Source of the DNA: Eonycteris spelaea
Taxonomy: Eukaryota > Chordata > Mammalia > Chiroptera > Pteropodidae
Reading direction: 5' to 3'
Assembly: GCA_003508835.1 (NCBI GenBank)
Contig: PUFA01000034.1
Location: forward strand, 5,420,501-5,484,500
Length of the DNA: 64,000 bases
Shown here: in pieces, positions 13,078 to 24,020 of the stretch
Numbering within the stretch: position 1 is the stretch's first letter
Layout of the letters: every line of letters begins with the position of its first letter
The notes under the pieces: model-generated
Database searches by the model: none
What the model was told of the DNA's origin: nothing
What the model saw: only the letters and a program-made list of their open reading frames with translations
Program-made: the position numbers and the translations under genes

Positions 13078-16000
13078 GTTATGAAAATATAAATGTTTCA
13101 GCCAATGTTATGGAAAGTAAAAAGCTAATGGAAATCACCCAGGAGGAGTGGAATTACAATAAGGAAAAGTCACTTTATACTTTGGAAGACAAATACGTTA
13201 GCAAATATCATACATCGCTGATTAAAACAGAAGGATCCCTGGAAAAAGTAGCAGAAGACACAATTTTGCAGAGTCTAGATCCATCAGCCAAGCCATCGGA
13301 GTGGAAAGGTGAAGTTGTGGGGAATGAGAGGTCGGACACAAATTATTATTATTCAGAAAACTTTAAAGGTCAAGTGGAAAAATTACAGGCACTATACATT
13401 CCAAGCAATGCTTATTTCTCCAGGATGGTTAAGAAAGACGGGCCTTCTGCCTGTGGTACTATCACTGAGCATGGCAGGAACGTAGACCCAGGAGACCACG
13501 AAGATGGAACAAATCCTCTTCTTCCCATACAAGAAGGAGAAGCCACAACCGGCGAGTATGCTACAAATTTAGCAGAATCCGTGCTGCAAGATGCATTTCT
13601 TAGATTATCTCAGTCGCACCTACTCCACCCCAAGAATCTGCAGTCAGTGTTTCTGTAGGAAGTGCTCCGCTCCCCAGTGGCTATTCCACAGATGATGCCA
13701 TGGTCCCTCGATCATGGAATGACCTCCCCAGAATTGTCGTCGTTCAGAGTCCAGACGGCAGTGATGCTGCCCCTGAGCCAGGCATCTCCTCGTGGCCTGA
13801 GACGAAAGTCTCTGTTGAGACCTCAGGTGTCGCCTATGGGGAGAACTCCCAAAGACACCCCCAGAGTGCTCTAGAAGTGGCATTAGCTTGCGCAGCCACT
13901 GTGATTGGAACTATTTCCAGTCCACAGGCCACAGAAAGACTGAAAATGGAGCAAGAGTCCCTGGTTTCCAAAGGTCCGCTGGGAGGCAGTGAACCAATGC
14001 AGACTCCGGCGGCCCCGGTACCCACGGAACATCCCATCAGTGAGTACTCATTCCCATCTGCTTTGTGTGGCTTGACTCAGGTGGCGAGTGCCGTGGCTGT
14101 CTGTGGCCTGAGTGAGACAGCGGAGGTGAAGAACCCTGGCCAATTGAGTGGCCTCTTGTCCGCAGCTGAGTCTGGCACAACAGTCCCCTCACTTTGTAAC
14201 TTCATGGCAGGGGACGTGGAGCTGGGAAACGAAGCCATTGCAGAGGCGTTGTTCAAGGAGGCCGCTCTGGTTTTAACAAGGCCAAATACGTACAGCAATG
14301 TGGGAGACCTCATGGAATCGGTGACCAGGAGAATCATGGACACTGCTTCACAGCCCCAGAGCCTGTGCTCAGAAAATGTCCTCGGAATGGAATTGGCACA
14401 GGCCCTGTCCAGTGTGGTCCTGAAGCATTCCATCGATGAAGTCCACCAAAAAAATAAAATAATCGACTCCCACAATGGCAGACCTTCCTCTGAGATGCTG
14501 GACGCTGTGATGGAAAGTATAAATCAACTGCTCTTCAGTGTGATATGCTTCACGTTCAGGAAGATGAGCCATCTCGTACAGCTCGGTGAATGTCCCACCA
14601 TCCTTTCTAAGGAGACTGTTGGATGGAAGGAAAGAGAACCAGGCTGTCAGCCAGCTGATCGGGCTGCCAGTCAAACGTGGACAAAAGCTGCTGAATACTC
14701 GGTAGCTGTCCACCTGGCAATCCATGTAGCGCTGGTCTCGCTATCAACAATCTTGTCGAGACATGCATCCAAAACGAAGATAGCAAGGGCCCAGCGAAGC
14801 CAGGCCTCTGCCAGAACCCCACACTGCAGTCCGAATTGTCATGTAGTCCCAGAGCGCCTGGCTTTTCAACTGCTAAAATGTCCTCCAAGGGACTATATCA
14901 GAAAGGAAGCATGGAAAGGATACAAGAAACCCTCATTGGAGGCCCCGTCACAATGAGAGCAAATGCAGAGTCTCGTCAGAGGGTGAAAGGACACCATCAG
15001 TCACCAAGCGCAGTCCCTGGGATGCTGAGGACAGCTTCAGTCCAAACATCCAAGAAAAGTACAGTCGTGTCTCACCGCTAAACAATGAAGTTCAAGTTAA
15101 TCTGTCTTTGTTAGGGAGTGACTTGCCGCTTCCTGCTCAATCCATGCTACAGGCAAAACACACAGACCTTTACTGCATTACAGACTTTGCTGAAGAATTA
15201 GCAGAGACGATTGTCTCCATGGCAACTGAGATCGCAGCAATTTGCCTTGACAACTCAAATGGAAAGCAGCCCTGGTTTTGTGCGTGGAAAAGAGGGAATG
15301 AGTTTCTGGTTACCCCCAATGTGTCCTGTCGATCCTTGAAGAGGAAGAAGGACAGCCAGGCCAGTGGGGCCACCGTGAGGAAACACAAGCCACCACGGCT
15401 TAGTGAGATCAAGAGGAAAACGGATGAGCACCCGGAGCTCAAAGAGAAGCTGATGAACAGGGTCATGGACGAGTCCATGAACCTTGAGGATATCCCAGAT
15501 TCTGTCAATATTTTTGCAAACGAAGTGGCAGCCAAGATCATGAACCTGACAGAGTTTTCCATGGTGGACGGCGTCTGGCAAGCCCAGAGCTTTCCCCGGA
15601 ATCGTTTGCACAGCGGGGACAGGTGGAACCGGCCAAAGGCCTCCAGCTGTGAAAGCATCGCAGAGGAGGACACGAGCGCCAGGGCCTCTGTCCACAGCCT
15701 GGGTTTAATGAGCACCCTGAGTCAGCCTGTTAGCAGGGACAGCTCTGTCTCCAAGCAGTCGAGCTGTGAGAGCATCACCGATGAGTTTTCCAGGTTCATG
15801 GTGAACCAGATGGAGAACGAAGGAAGAGGATTTGAGTTACTGCTGGATTACTACGCAGGCAAGAACGCCAGTAGCATTCTGAACTCAGCTATGCAGCAGG
15901 CCTGCCAGAAGAATGACCACCTCAGTGTGAGACCAAGCTGTCCCTCTAAGCAGTCCAGCACCGAGAGCATTACCGAGGAGTTCTACAGGTACATGCTGAG

Positions 16001-16841
16001 GGACGCAGAAAGAGAGAGCAGAGACAGCACCTCCTCCAGGCGAAGCAGCCAGGATTGGACGGCGGGCTTACTGTCGCCTTCTCTGCGATCCCCGTTGTGT
16101 TATAGACAGTCGTCCATGCCAGATAGCAGGTCCCTGGGCCCCAGGCTGACGGTGAATGCGCCACTCAAAGCCAACTCCTTAGATGGCTTTGCTCAAAACA
16201 GCCAGCGAGATTTCCTGAGCATCCAGCCAGTCAGTAGTGCTTCCTCATCGGGGCTGTGCAAATCCGATTCTTGCTTGTATTGGAGAGGTGGAACTGATCA
16301 GATCACAAGAATGTTGATTCATGAGACGTGGGCAAACTCGATCGAGGCCCTCATGCGGAAGAACAAAATTATAACGGATGATGGCCAGGTAGCTGGTGCT
16401 GCCCCTGGTGACTCCTCGTCACAAGGAGATAAGTGTGCACACAGATTAGCTTCGAGCAGAGTGCAAAGTGGGCCAGTTCTTCTTGTCCAAGAGTCTATTG
16501 ATTACCCAAGAAGAGACTCCATTAGCGAAAACCAACATTCCCCAGTATTGGCTCCAAGCAGATCTGCTTCTCTTACAAACCACAACATTTTAGATTCTAA
16601 AAACAAAACTTCCTTGTGCCATGATGGTGTCCCTCCAAACCACAGGGGACGATCACTTTGTTCAAGGGAAGTGCCTTTAATTCAAATTGAAACAGATCAG
16701 AGAGAAGAGTGTGTCGGCGAACCTGAACATGTCCTTTCCGAAGGCAGCGCCCTAGAGGAAGCAGGACAGCATTCAAAAGAAGAAAAAGTTCTAGATGGCG
16801 AAGGGTGGAGACACTGCTCAGAGAGCCTGCCGAACCCGTAG
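13078..16841 (+). CDS. SPHKAP: SPHKAP giant central coding exon (inferred exon 7), with four frame changes
   Basis: This 3,764-bp exon carries about three quarters of the protein. It opens GYENINVSANV and ends GGDTAQRACRTR plus AG, joining the next exon at phase 2. Correct reading requires five segments: 13080-13617, 13619-14695, 14698-14910, 14913-16799 and 16801-16841. Each aligns with successive human SPHKAP residues. The shifts at about 13618, 14696 and 14911 act as losses of one base; that at about 16800 acts as +1 or -2. None of the segments contains a stop codon. Uncorrected, the first shift gives TAG at 13656-13658. The longest intact part (15108-16799) holds the PKA-RI anchoring helix, a basic KRKKDSQ patch and serine-rich ESI repeats. 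The acceptor is TTCACTAG/GTTATG and the donor AG/gtgagtgag. Confidence 0.93.
15177..15242 (+). other. PKA type-I regulatory subunit anchoring helix in SPHKAP
   Basis: The codons spell ITDFAEELAETIVSMATEI followed by AAI. Hydrophobic residues recur on one face (I, F, L, I/V, M, I, I), as expected for an amphipathic helix that docks on the RI dimerisation/docking domain. SPHKAP/SKIP is known to anchor type-I PKA through a helix in this part of the protein. Human has D-T-V where this copy has E-T-I, a conservative change. The helix lies in a fully open part of the exon. Confidence 0.8.
15636..16004 (+). other. Threefold K-x-S-S-[CT]-E-S-I motif region in SPHKAP
   Basis: Three related motifs occur in one frame: KASSCESIAEED (15636-15671), KQSSCESITDEFSRFM (15753-15800) and KQSSTESITEEFYRYM (15948-15995). 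Two are followed by aromatic/methionine positions that suggest an amphipathic helix. Between the second and third copies lies the conserved LLDYYAGKNASSILNSAMQQ segment. Similar ESIT-EF motifs occur, to my knowledge, in related AKAPs, and a second RI-binding site of SKIP has been placed in the C-terminal half. Which copy binds is not determinable here. Confidence 0.75.
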
Positions 16842-18700
16842 GTGAGTGAGTGATCTCAGAGACTAGATAAGAGTGCATGGGACTGGAGTTTGCATCCTAG
16901 TTAGTATTTATTCTAAATCTTAGGGACTTTACTGACACACAATAACTAAATTCCTGAGATAATAAATGACCTCTTTAGGTACTATGCACATGTAATAGAA
17001 AGATGGAAGTAATTTTTTAGTTTCTAAAACAAATTGGAATCATTTACATAATAGAGGAACTAGAGTATTAACTCCCCATTAAAAGTAACCACCCATAATA
17101 TGTTACTTTTTAAAATTTGCCCATGACAATTTTCAAGCAAAAAAAAAAAAAAAGTGATGTCAACTAATCCATTTGAAAAAATATTTCTAATGTAAAACCT
17201 TTAATATTGGAAACTGACATTTAATATTTTGGTATTGTTTTTCTTTAGGCCCTCTTCTTTCAAGTTTTTCTTTTTTGCTTTGTTATAAAAATGTTTGCAG
17301 GGGCATCATGTCTCGAAGTGCTAGCTCTTTAGATGCACGGTATACTTGGCCTCATGGAGGCTGAAACAACACTGGAGTACTGTTATTTCAATTTCTCTCT
17401 CAGAAAATTGTAGTGTAGGTGACAATGCATTTTGAATTTGAGGCAAAGTAATTGCTTCTCTCAGGCTGTGTAAAAAAGCATCAATTCCTTTTTATAACTC
17501 CCATTTTCCATAGAAAATTCATATGATTCTTAAATATGAGACCATTGTATCATTAAAAACATTTTGGTCTATAGTTAAAGTTATACAAAACAGAAGAAAA
17601 CAAAAATGAAATTAAGCTATTTGCCTTAGAAAGCATAGGTTGAGAAATAGCCTGCATAATCTTTTCAGAGATATTTGCCTATCGTAGTTGTAATTTTTAA
17701 ATGTTTGGTTGCAACGAACAAGTTGAGCACAGCCTATATCAAATTTTATCAGCTCTTGAATGTCCCCAATACATTCCCACCCTCACCAGGGGAGCAAAAG
17801 GGTTCCATCTTTAGGTAATGATGGTCCCCATAAATATACGGCATCATTACAAGGTGTGGGTGGTATGTGGTCCATGTGCATGTATTTCATTCTCAACCAT
17901 TTAATGCTAAGAAATTAACTTTCCAATTGAATTAAATCCTGGGAAAAAATAAAAGGGAAGAAAGAATGGAAATATACAGACAAGTAAAAGAACACAAAAG
18001 TAAATCAAATGAAGTACAGGTAAGCTGACCAAGAAGACATGTTCTTATATATCAGCAATTCTCCAGCTATAGGGCAACATTTATTGAAATCTTATAAGAA
18101 GAGCACTTTACCTTACTTTAATATTCACCACCTTCAGGAAATATGGAAATACAAGTTTTAAAAGTGATCACGTTTGAAGAAACAAAATAGCCAATGTATA
18201 ATTCTTTAGAATGGCTTTAACTTGAGATAGGAAAAAATGAATTCTAGATGGCTGACTTAGAGTCTCCTTGAACACAGAGATTTTTAGCCAAAGAACGTTA
18301 CGTAGTTAGGGTGTATTCGTGATCTAGTAGTCCAACAAGATTTATGATTATAGGCTCAAATCAAAGGTGATTGTCACTGAAGTTAAATAAAATTCCTTAT
18401 ATAGTTTTGAGTTAAGTATCACTAATATTGTGCTTAAAATAGGTACAACCAGGGATTTTTGAAAATATTTATGAATAAAGCCTCCAACTGATTGAGATTT
18501 GTGTTCCACATAATGACCCAAGCACATATTCTTGCAACTCATGCTATGGGTTTCTGATTTTGTTTTCCAATAATGAAAGAAAAAAAATGTGGGATCATCA
18601 GCCTTAGAGATTCAAGAGATGGGTCTGCTTCCAAATCACAAAGACTACTAAATATTAAATATGTTTGTCTTTGTGGAGCTATATAAAGAATTTTAGTAGA

Positions 18701-18905
18701 AGACAAGCTCCACTAACTAACCTTGTAACCATGTGACCTTGGGCAAGTTCCCTAATCTCTCTATTTCGGTTTACTCACTTATAAATAGGAGTGATAATGA
18801 TAATTGTTATTATTGTTATTATTATTTTCATAAGATAACTTTTAAGATTTAAATAAAGAAATGCGCGTGAAGCTCTTAACGCAGTGCCTACTACTCAATA
18901 TTTGT
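18701..18905 (+). mobile_element. MIR-like SINE fragment
   Basis: The phrase 'gtgaccttgggcaagttccc' followed by 'taatctctctatttcggttt' is the conserved MIR core and right end. It continues into AT-rich sequence. It is diverged and ancient. Confidence 0.75.
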
Positions 18906-20139
18906 TTTTTATGATTGTTATTGATGTTTTGGATTAGGGTATATGGTTGTCTTTATTCCAGATTATTTTCCCAAGATAAATTTGTTATGAACAGTGTGAG
19001 AATTTTATTAAAACAGGAGCATTCCCTGGACTTGGAAGAGGAGAAATTAGTCATGTTTAGATAACATTTTCAAGGTTTAGAGTTGTCATCATGAGACCTG
19101 ATGTGTCAAAATGGCTAAATACAGAACTCAGTCCCATATGAGAAAGTTCCTACCCACTTATGCATAAGAGAGTTAGGTGACACAGGCACTCGACTCTGTT
19201 TGGAGGTAGGGAGGTATTATGTCCTGAAGATATTTTGAGGCCACTCTCTTAGCGACATTTTTATAGTTCTTACTAAAGATTTCATAAAAGCTCAACACAT
19301 TGAAATAAAAATCATTTTTTTTACTTTTTTATTTGATAAAAAGTAACAACTTCAGAATATATTATGGAACTCATGCCCAAATAGAAATATTTATCGTATT
19401 TAGGCCACCACATTTGTCCAGATACCTGAATTATCCCTCAATCGTAAAGATCTTAAATGATGTAGGGCATCCTACTTCTTGATTTCTGGGAAGATATTAT
19501 CCTATGGGTGGGCAACAAGGCATTCTTCATTCAGCCTCCTTCTCTGAGGTTATTGAAGAATAATTATCTACTTTTTTGATAATTTGAGACCACAACATAT
19601 AAACACCAACCTGAGAAAGAATTTTCACCTAATCTGATTTTTTTTAGAAACATATTTAATGTTGTACATTTATTTATATCCACTGCAAGAAAAAAAAAAT
19701 TATTCTTACAACAAATATTTGATGTCCGTTCTGGGACACACGCTGTCCTTGGTACTGCAAATGAAGAAGGATGTAGCGATTTGGTGCCTGTTTCCATAGC
19801 CCTTACACATCAGTGGGAGAGATAAAAAACATACATGGAAAACCTCTTGGAAAAAAAAAGTTATTAGACAAGAGTGTGATGAGAGAAAAATGAAAAGAGT
19901 AATGTAATAAAGAATAACTAACTGGGGAAAGTGTCTACTTAAGACAGGATGTTAGCATTTGAGATAAGATCTAAAGGAAAATAAGGTGCCAGCCATGTGA
20001 GGAATGGATGGGAGACTTGCATTTCAAGCATTATGGTGTGCTAGCTAGCCTGAAAAAGTACTCCCACTATGAATCCACTAGAAAGTCTGGATTAAATATA
20101 ATACACATCCTTTTAAATACAGGGCTGAGCTTAACAGTC

Positions 20140-20182
20140 TTATTAATCATCATCATCATCGCCATCACCATCATCATCATCT
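20140..20182. repeat. (ATC)n-like short tandem repeat
   Basis: Repeats of TCA/ATC with two interruptions ('catcatcatcatcgccatca'). A short imperfect trinucleotide repeat in the intron. Confidence 0.85.
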
Positions 20183-20499
20183 CAGAGGCAGAAAAATGAA
20201 AGGATCTGGAAACCAAAGTGGTAAGTTAAAGCTGATTACGCACCTGCTGTCGAAGCATTTGTCAATTTCAGTAACCTACAAGTTCATTTTCTAAAAGCTA
20301 GAATCAATCAGGAAATGATACTGTAGGCCTGTGAATGGTGAAGACTTAGAACGGATACCAACCTCCACATTCTGAAGCAATATGTTCTCAGTATAAATAT
20401 GAATTTAGGAAAAAGGATCACCCACTAGAAAAGGGATCTGATTTTTAAAAATCTATCTCCCAGGGTTAGGGCTCTGGGTAGAAGGGAAAAGAATCCCCT

Positions 20500-23400
20500 A
20501 AGAATTTGTAAACCATAGCTTGCCCTAATGCATGTTTGGAGTTCTAATTTATACCATCTGTGGTCCAGGAAACTTCCAAAATGATAAATTACCTTAAAGC
20601 AACAGATTAACAATACTATGAGATCTTGGCAGAGGTAGAAATGAATCTCTGGATATTGAAGCCCAAGTCTCAAAGGATTTCAACAGAGAAAGCCCCATCA
20701 AATATGAGCTCAGGACCTCAAATTGCAAGAAGGAATCAGAGCATTGTAAGCAAGACTCACCACAAATATCAGATGGCAGGATTAACCCTAACAAGGACTT
20801 CAGACGTTGGAATTATCAGATACAGAATTTAAAAGACATATATTTTAAATGGTTGAAAAAAAATAAAGTATACAAATAGGAGCAAGGAACAAACTACAAT
20901 AAAAATAGGATTAAAAAGATAGATTTTTAAAAATCAGTGAAATACCATAAGGGATGACATATATAATCATTGAAATTAAAACCTTTTAAAAAGAATTATT
21001 TAAGAAATTAATAAGTATTTTATATCTAGAATTATAATAAAAGAAAGGACTTTTGTCTCCATCCACAATGGACTAACTGAAGCTGAACTTACCTTCCCTC
21101 TGTAAACAACTAGAAAAATGGGCAAATTATATGAAGCAACAGTTAGACTTGTGCAAAAAACATCCCAGTGAGATAAGGGAAACAAATGTGGTGAGCCCTA
21201 TAATCACCCCAGCTTTCTGCCTGGATTCCCTTTTCAGACAACAGATTAAATAGGACAAACCTGAGCACAGCCAAAAGGCACTCTCAGTTGAGAAGTCAGA
21301 GATTGGAGGCCGCTGGGTAGAGGAAGAAACGCAGAAGTCTGCAGTGGGGTCCACTCAAGTCTGTTGCTAAGCACTGAGCATGCGTGGATAGGTAAAATCC
21401 CACAAAGCCGGAGCTCTGTTAACTGAACAATTCCACCAGCTCACACACAACTGGGAGAAGTTTGGTTCCAACAAGGCAGAGTAGAGAATCCGAGTTAAGC
21501 ATGTGCAGCATTTAGTAGAGACCCTAAAAGGTTCATACCATAGAATTAGGTTAAACTAGCCCCAACAATAAAGGGTAATCTAATCTTCCCCTAACAAAAC
21601 TTGGAAACAGGCATTGAAAACATCTAGCTGATTCAAAATTAGTTTAACCAAGAGTAAGTCCAACAGTCTATAAAGAAAGACACCAAAATCCATCACTCAA
21701 CAACATAAATTTGCAGTGTAACGTCCAATCAAAAATGTTACACTTACAAAGAAGCAGAAAAATATCACCTATAACCTAGAGGGTAATCAGCAATATAAAT
21801 ATATCCAGAAATTATAGAGATAATGAAATTTTCAGACTTTAGCTTTTAAAAAATATGCTTCAAAATTTAAAGGTATACATAAACATGAAATTTGATGAAA
21901 ATTTCACAAATCAAAAGTACAATGAACCTAAGCAGGATAAACAAAAAGGAAACTACATCGTCACATTATAATCAAATTATTAAAAATAGTGACAAAGAAA
22001 TTGTCTTAAAATCAGCCCAGAGAAAGAGAAATCTTTTAAAAAATCTTAAAAAGTTTTAATATTACATACTTTTCATTGGAAACAATACAAGCTAAAATAT
22101 AAAGAATGACATATTTACTGTGCTGAAGGAAAAAGATTGCCAACCTCATATTCCTTCCCTGGCAAAAAATAAAAGCTATTTGTGGATAGACTCTATTATC
22201 ACTATGTCAGTTCTTCCTAAGTGGATCTACAGATTCAGTGCACTCTCATTCAAAATCACAGCAATTTATTTTGTGGATATTGACAAATGATGCTTAAGTT
22301 TATACAGAGAGGCAAAAGACCCAGAATAGCCAATACAGTTTTAAAGGAGAAAGACAAAGTCAGGCTGACACTACCTGACTTCAAGACCTTCCTACAAAGC
22401 TATAATAATCAAGACAGTGTGGAGTTGACGAAAGAATAAACAAATAGGGCAATGGAACAGAACACAGAGTTCAGAAATAGACCCATACAAATACAGTCAA
22501 CTGAGCTTCAGCAAGCAATCAAAGGCAATACAATGGGGAAAAAAAAAAGTCTTTTCAAGAACTAGCACTGGAACAACGAGACATCCACATGCAAAAGAAA
22601 AAAAAAAAGAATCTAGATGCAAAACTTGCACTCTTCACAAAAATTAACTCAAAATGCATCTAGACATAAATATAAAACACAAAACTATAAAACTCCTAGA
22701 AGATAACATAGGAGAAAGTTTAGGTAACCTTAGGTTTGGCAATGACTTTTTAGATACAACATTAAAGACATGATCTATGAAAGAAATAACTGATAAACTG
22801 TACTTTATTAAAATCGAAAACAGCTCTGTGAAAGACACTGTTATGAAGACAAGTCACAGACTGGGAGAAAATATTCTCAAAAGAAATAACTGATAAGGAC
22901 TGTAATCCAAAGTATAAAAGGAACTCCTAAAACTCAGCAATAAGAAAACAAACAATCCAACCTTTAAAAATAAAGAACAGTCTTGAACAGACACCTCATC
23001 GAAGAGGATATACAAATGGCAAATAAGCCTATGAATAATGTTCAACGTGTATGTCATTAAGCAATTGCAAATTTAAACGACAGTGAGATACCACTACACA
23101 CCTATGAGAATGGCCAAAATCCAAAACACTGACAACACAAAATGCCAGCAAGAATGTGGAACAATTGGAATTTATAATGCTAGAGGGGCCAATTCACAAA
23201 AAAATATCTATATTAAAAAACCATAATAATTGCAAATATGTAATCACCTAAATAATAGAACTTTAAACTATATCAAATAAAACACGATAGAGCTGGAAGG
23301 AGAAATAGACAAATTCGCTATTATAGTTGGGAATTTTACACTCTTCTCTCAGTAATCGATAGGAAAATAGGCAGAAAGTCAGTAAAGATATACAAGATTT

Positions 23401-24020
23401 GAACAACATTCTCAATCAACTTGACTTAATTAATGTTTATTAAACACTCCACAGACAACAGCAAAATACACATTGTTTTCACTAGAATGCACTTCTAGCA
23501 TTCACCAAGATGGACAATAAGGTCATAAAACAAATCTTAATAAATTTTTTAAAAAATGAAATCACATAGAGTATGTTCTCTGAGCACAATGGAATTAAAC
23601 TAAAACTCAATTACCAAAAAAAAAAAAAAAATGTCTAGGGAATCCCCCAAAACATTTGGGAATCATCAACACGCTTCAAAATTATCCATTGGTCAAACAC
23701 TAATTAACAAGGGAAATTAGAATAACTTTTGAATTGAACAAAAATGAAAACACATCATATCAAAATTTGTGAGATGTGCTAAAGCAGTACTTGGGGAAAA
23801 AAATACTACCTTTAAACATTTCAACCAAAAAAAAAAAAGGAAGAAGAATGGTCTAACCTCAATGATCTAACCATTCACCTTAAAAAGCTAAAACAAGGAT
23901 AATCAAATTAAACCCGAAGTAACATGAAGAAATAATAAAACAAGAACAAAAATACATAATTACAAAAAAATAGAGACAATCAAGAAAACCAAAAGCTTTT
24001 TAAATCTAAAGATTATTAAA
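20500..24020 (+). mobile_element. HAL1/L1M composite block
   Basis: Sequence at about 20600-22140 resembles HAL1-type elements ('gaattatcagatacagaatt', 'aagaagcagaaaaatatcac'). From about 22190 to 23160 the + strand reads as decayed L1 ORF2 C-terminus: LPDFK, then K-T-N-N-P, then RYH-TP-RMA, with many stops. From about 23220 to 23960 it reads as a more upstream part of L1 ORF2 ('agctggaaggagaaatagac'). The ORF2 parts therefore sit out of natural order, which implies two or more insertions or a rearrangement. There is no coding capacity. Confidence 0.8.

Noticed and set aside
13600..14920. Programmed ribosomal frameshifting
   Set aside because: There are too many sites, no slippery heptamer with a following structure was evident, and other mammals encode the protein in one frame.
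15170..15715. 181-codon open frame antisense to the giant SPHKAP exon
   Set aside because: It is the mirror of strongly conserved sense coding sequence; the residues are not those of any known protein. The frames at 14077-14725 (minus) and 11513-12031 (minus) are rejected for the same reason or for lack of similarity.
13078..16841. Reading the giant exon as several separate small genes
   Set aside because: The frames are contiguous pieces of one SPHKAP exon, joined by one-base shifts; the separate starts are artefacts.
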